Source of the DNA: Blasia pusilla
Taxonomy: Eukaryota > Marchantiophyta > Marchantiopsida > Blasiales
Assembly: GCA_050084515.1 (NCBI GenBank)
Contig: CM114275.1
Span: 12,524,001-12,588,000 of the forward strand
DNA: 64,000 nt
Direction of reading: 5' to 3'
The stretch's first letter is position 1, and each line of letters begins with the position of its first letter. Under the pieces are notes generated by a model. That model saw nothing but the letters and a program-made list of their open reading frames with translations. It made no database searches and was not told the DNA's origin. This document shows, in pieces, positions 61,791 through 64,000 of the stretch. The position numbers were made by a program, and so were the translations under genes.

Positions 61791-64000
61791 AAAGGAGAGT
61801 GGAGTTCAATTCCGCATTGGGTTCCAGTGGAGTAAGCGCCTTCAGAGTGAGAAGTCGAAGTGAAGTGAGCAGCCAGCGGCCGATTCGAGATCCACGGCCT
61901 GTGAATGCCGGGCCGTCGCGTACGACGACGATTTCCATGCGTGCATGTCAGGGCTGCGGGATCACGTACTTACCCAAAGTACGGGAGGTACCCTGCCGCC
62001 CTGGTTCACAGCCGCCTCACGGCCTCTCTCGACGGATTTGCCGGCAGACCGGAATATCAGGCTCTCCAGTATAGGGACTCTCACGATCAATAATAATCCC
62101 TCGCGCTGAAACGTAGCGGGTTGAAATTGGTACATCCGTGGAGCGTCCGATTGCGTTCGATCAAAGGTAGAATTTTTATGATTAATTAATGATGACGGGC
62201 GCTTCATTAACCCCCAAGACTGCCAATAGCTGCGCGAGAAACGTCCCGTGAACGAGACCGCTTCCTCCGCCTGTTGGTTCTCGTGGAGTTTTCGACGCTC
62301 TCGTATAGGCGGTTCTAATAGCGTAAGGCCGAGGATCGAGCTAACCGTGCGCGACCTGTTCTCGTATCGGCTGTTCTCCTATGGGAGGGTCGACGGGTGC
62401 GGCGTGCTGGAGAGCTGCTCTTGTACGCCTTGGTTCTCGTGGAAGTGCTGGATCTCTTGTATCAGACATAAGTTCTAATATCACAGGGATGAGAAGCACG
62501 CCGTCTTGCACTAGTTTGAACTGGGGAGAGTACTGGTCGTAGAGATGATGCGATGCCACATTCAGCGCAAGTGCGGTGTAGTCGTTCGTCGTCACGATGT
62601 CCGACGATTTGAATCAGGCGATGCTGTGAGTCCGGGAAACGATGCCGTTGTTATGTGAACCCTTTAGGACATGCCAATTGCGGTAGCCCATAGCCCAAAG
62701 CGAATTACACTGCCCTGCTGGGCCGACCGAACTGCCGGTGAAGGTCTTACTTATATGTATTAGCGGATGCTCAGCTCTCGCAGCGACGAATTGAGCTGCA
62801 GGATCCGGAGAGAGTGGTGCTCTCGAAGGGGCAGCAGCTAGCTTCTGGCCAGTCCCTTCCTTTCACGTACCCGTCTGGATCTATGAGCGTCTTCCGACCT
62901 CGAGTTGCTGGAATTCTTCTGTAGACGTGACTGAATTCCGCAGACGATGGGGTGCGGCCGTTCTTACATGTACAGGAGCTAGGGGTACTTGCTCGGCTAT
63001 GGAAAAAGTTGCATTTTTCTTACAGCGAGGGAGACGAGTGCGGCCTCGTGAGAGCCTTCCTCAATTGCAGTTTCATTTGCTGCTCTGGTTGAGTGCAAGG
63101 GTGTCCTGATGGAGTGGAGGTGCTGTATCCAAATCTTGCTGTCAGGATACTGATTGCAAGGAAATTTAGGCTCTCGTCGAGTATGTACTGTTACTGTTCT
63201 CCGGAAGCTGCAGGGATTGAACGCAGTACATCCTGTCCTATGTCAACTTCTACGTGCATTATTGCAAGACTCGATTTCGGAAAGTGGTTGATTTGGGCTG
63301 TAAGTTCTCTCTCTTTCCCTCTCTAGATGTCACTGTAATGTGATAAGCATATGTCCACAATCGATGAAGTCAAGAGGGGAATACTGAGTCGCCACCAACC
63401 TTCCCCGAAAGCATTCCTCCGAATGCAGGCACGCGGTCCCCCGAGCTTCGATATCTAACGCAGACACGGGTAAAAAAAGCATCCATGACCGAAAGAAGCA
63501 CAGAATCGTCCCGGACCCGAGGCTCACAGTATTGGGCGGTCTACACATGTCTTCCGCTGCTTCTCTGGTTTCAAATTGGATCCGCAAGCGGTGGGGACAA
63601 CCGTAGAATAGTGGATACGGAGCCACCGCTTGCGACGTTCAATCGAAGCGCGAACGCTTGGTTTACTCTGGAGAGGGATTCGCATCGCGGGGCTCTGGTC
63701 ACCGCAAACCAGCGCAATGCCATAAACAACAAGAACTACAGCAGATACCCATCTCCATACGCCCTCGCAAGCGGCCGAATGCCGTCGAGATATGCATTCG
63801 TTTCCGAGCGCCTCATGGAGGACGGACCGGACGGAGGTTTCTCAGAACCGTGGCAGAGAGTAGCGGGCGGCGAATCGGCTCAAGCGGGAAGCTCGCCGCA
63901 CCGCCAAATACAGTCGGGGTCGCGGGATAATCGCGATTACGACGACGGGCTACTCGGCTTCTCATTCCCTGTCGTCCAAGGAAAGGGACTATATCGAGTG
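61791..64000. other. GC-rich edge region without a supportable gene
   Basis: Composition rises sharply relative to 57-61.7 kb and resembles the host-gene areas at 5-19 kb, so a gene may lie here or just beyond the right edge. Open frames of 60-98 codons on both strands show no recognised domain. A CT-rich patch lies at about 63305-63326. Confidence 0.4.

Overview
The window is nuclear DNA of a land plant. Two intact host genes support this: a subgroup-22 R2R3-MYB regulator with the plant-specific motifs of the MYB44/70/73/77 group, and a multi-exon 1,4-dihydroxy-2-naphthoyl-CoA synthase (menB/NS) with plant-type introns and a peroxisomal PTS2-like signal. Most of the rest is transposon debris with long GA/CT microsatellites. 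A non-flowering plant (bryophyte or lycophyte-like) seems likely from the type of retroelement, but the sequence does not prove this.

Layout. About 1-5 kb: AT-rich repeats, a (GA)55 tract, a Ty3/gypsy relic and a perfect-armed foldback element with nearby hairpins. 5-9.5 kb: GC-richer DNA with no gene I can defend. 9.56-10.95 kb (minus): the intronless MYB gene, with a purine-rich tract and a telo-box upstream. 12-19 kb: GC-rich sequence with a 1.36-kb inverted-repeat element at 13.73-15.09 kb. 19.6-27 kb: AT-rich, repeat-derived, no gene. 27.9-31.1 kb (minus): menB, nine exons, one GC-AG intron. 32-37 kb: AT-rich repeats and a protease relic. 37.4-46.2 kb (minus): a nearly full-length but decayed Ty3/gypsy element. 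47.3-51.4 kb: an internally deleted relative of it. 52-53 kb: palindromes and (CT)46. 53.5-56.9 kb (plus): a non-LTR (LINE) relic. 57-58.3 kb: an LTR fragment and a hAT/DUF659 transposase relic. 58.4-61.7 kb: AT-rich, featureless. 61.8-64 kb: GC-rich, no gene I can support.

The most interesting object is the gypsy element at 37.4-46.2 kb. Between its protease and reverse transcriptase it carries a C5-cytosine DNA methyltransferase domain: a catalytic Cys in a Ser-Cys-Gln context, then ENV, the GSRAYRPR-type motif VIII, and a C-terminal LG-x-AMDLN block. Downstream of the integrase core it carries a C4HC3 PHD finger. A second, deleted copy in this window keeps the PHD His that the main copy has lost, so the finger belonged to the family. 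An element that carries both a DNA-methylation writer and a chromatin-reader module could modify or read the chromatin of its own insertions. This copy is dead: it has many premature stops, mostly TAG, an Asp-to-Asn change in the integrase triad, and frameshifts.

The two host genes are not obviously linked in function. MenB catalyses a step of phylloquinone (vitamin K1) synthesis. The MYB is expected to act in the nucleus as a stress or hormone-responsive regulator with an EAR-type repression motif.
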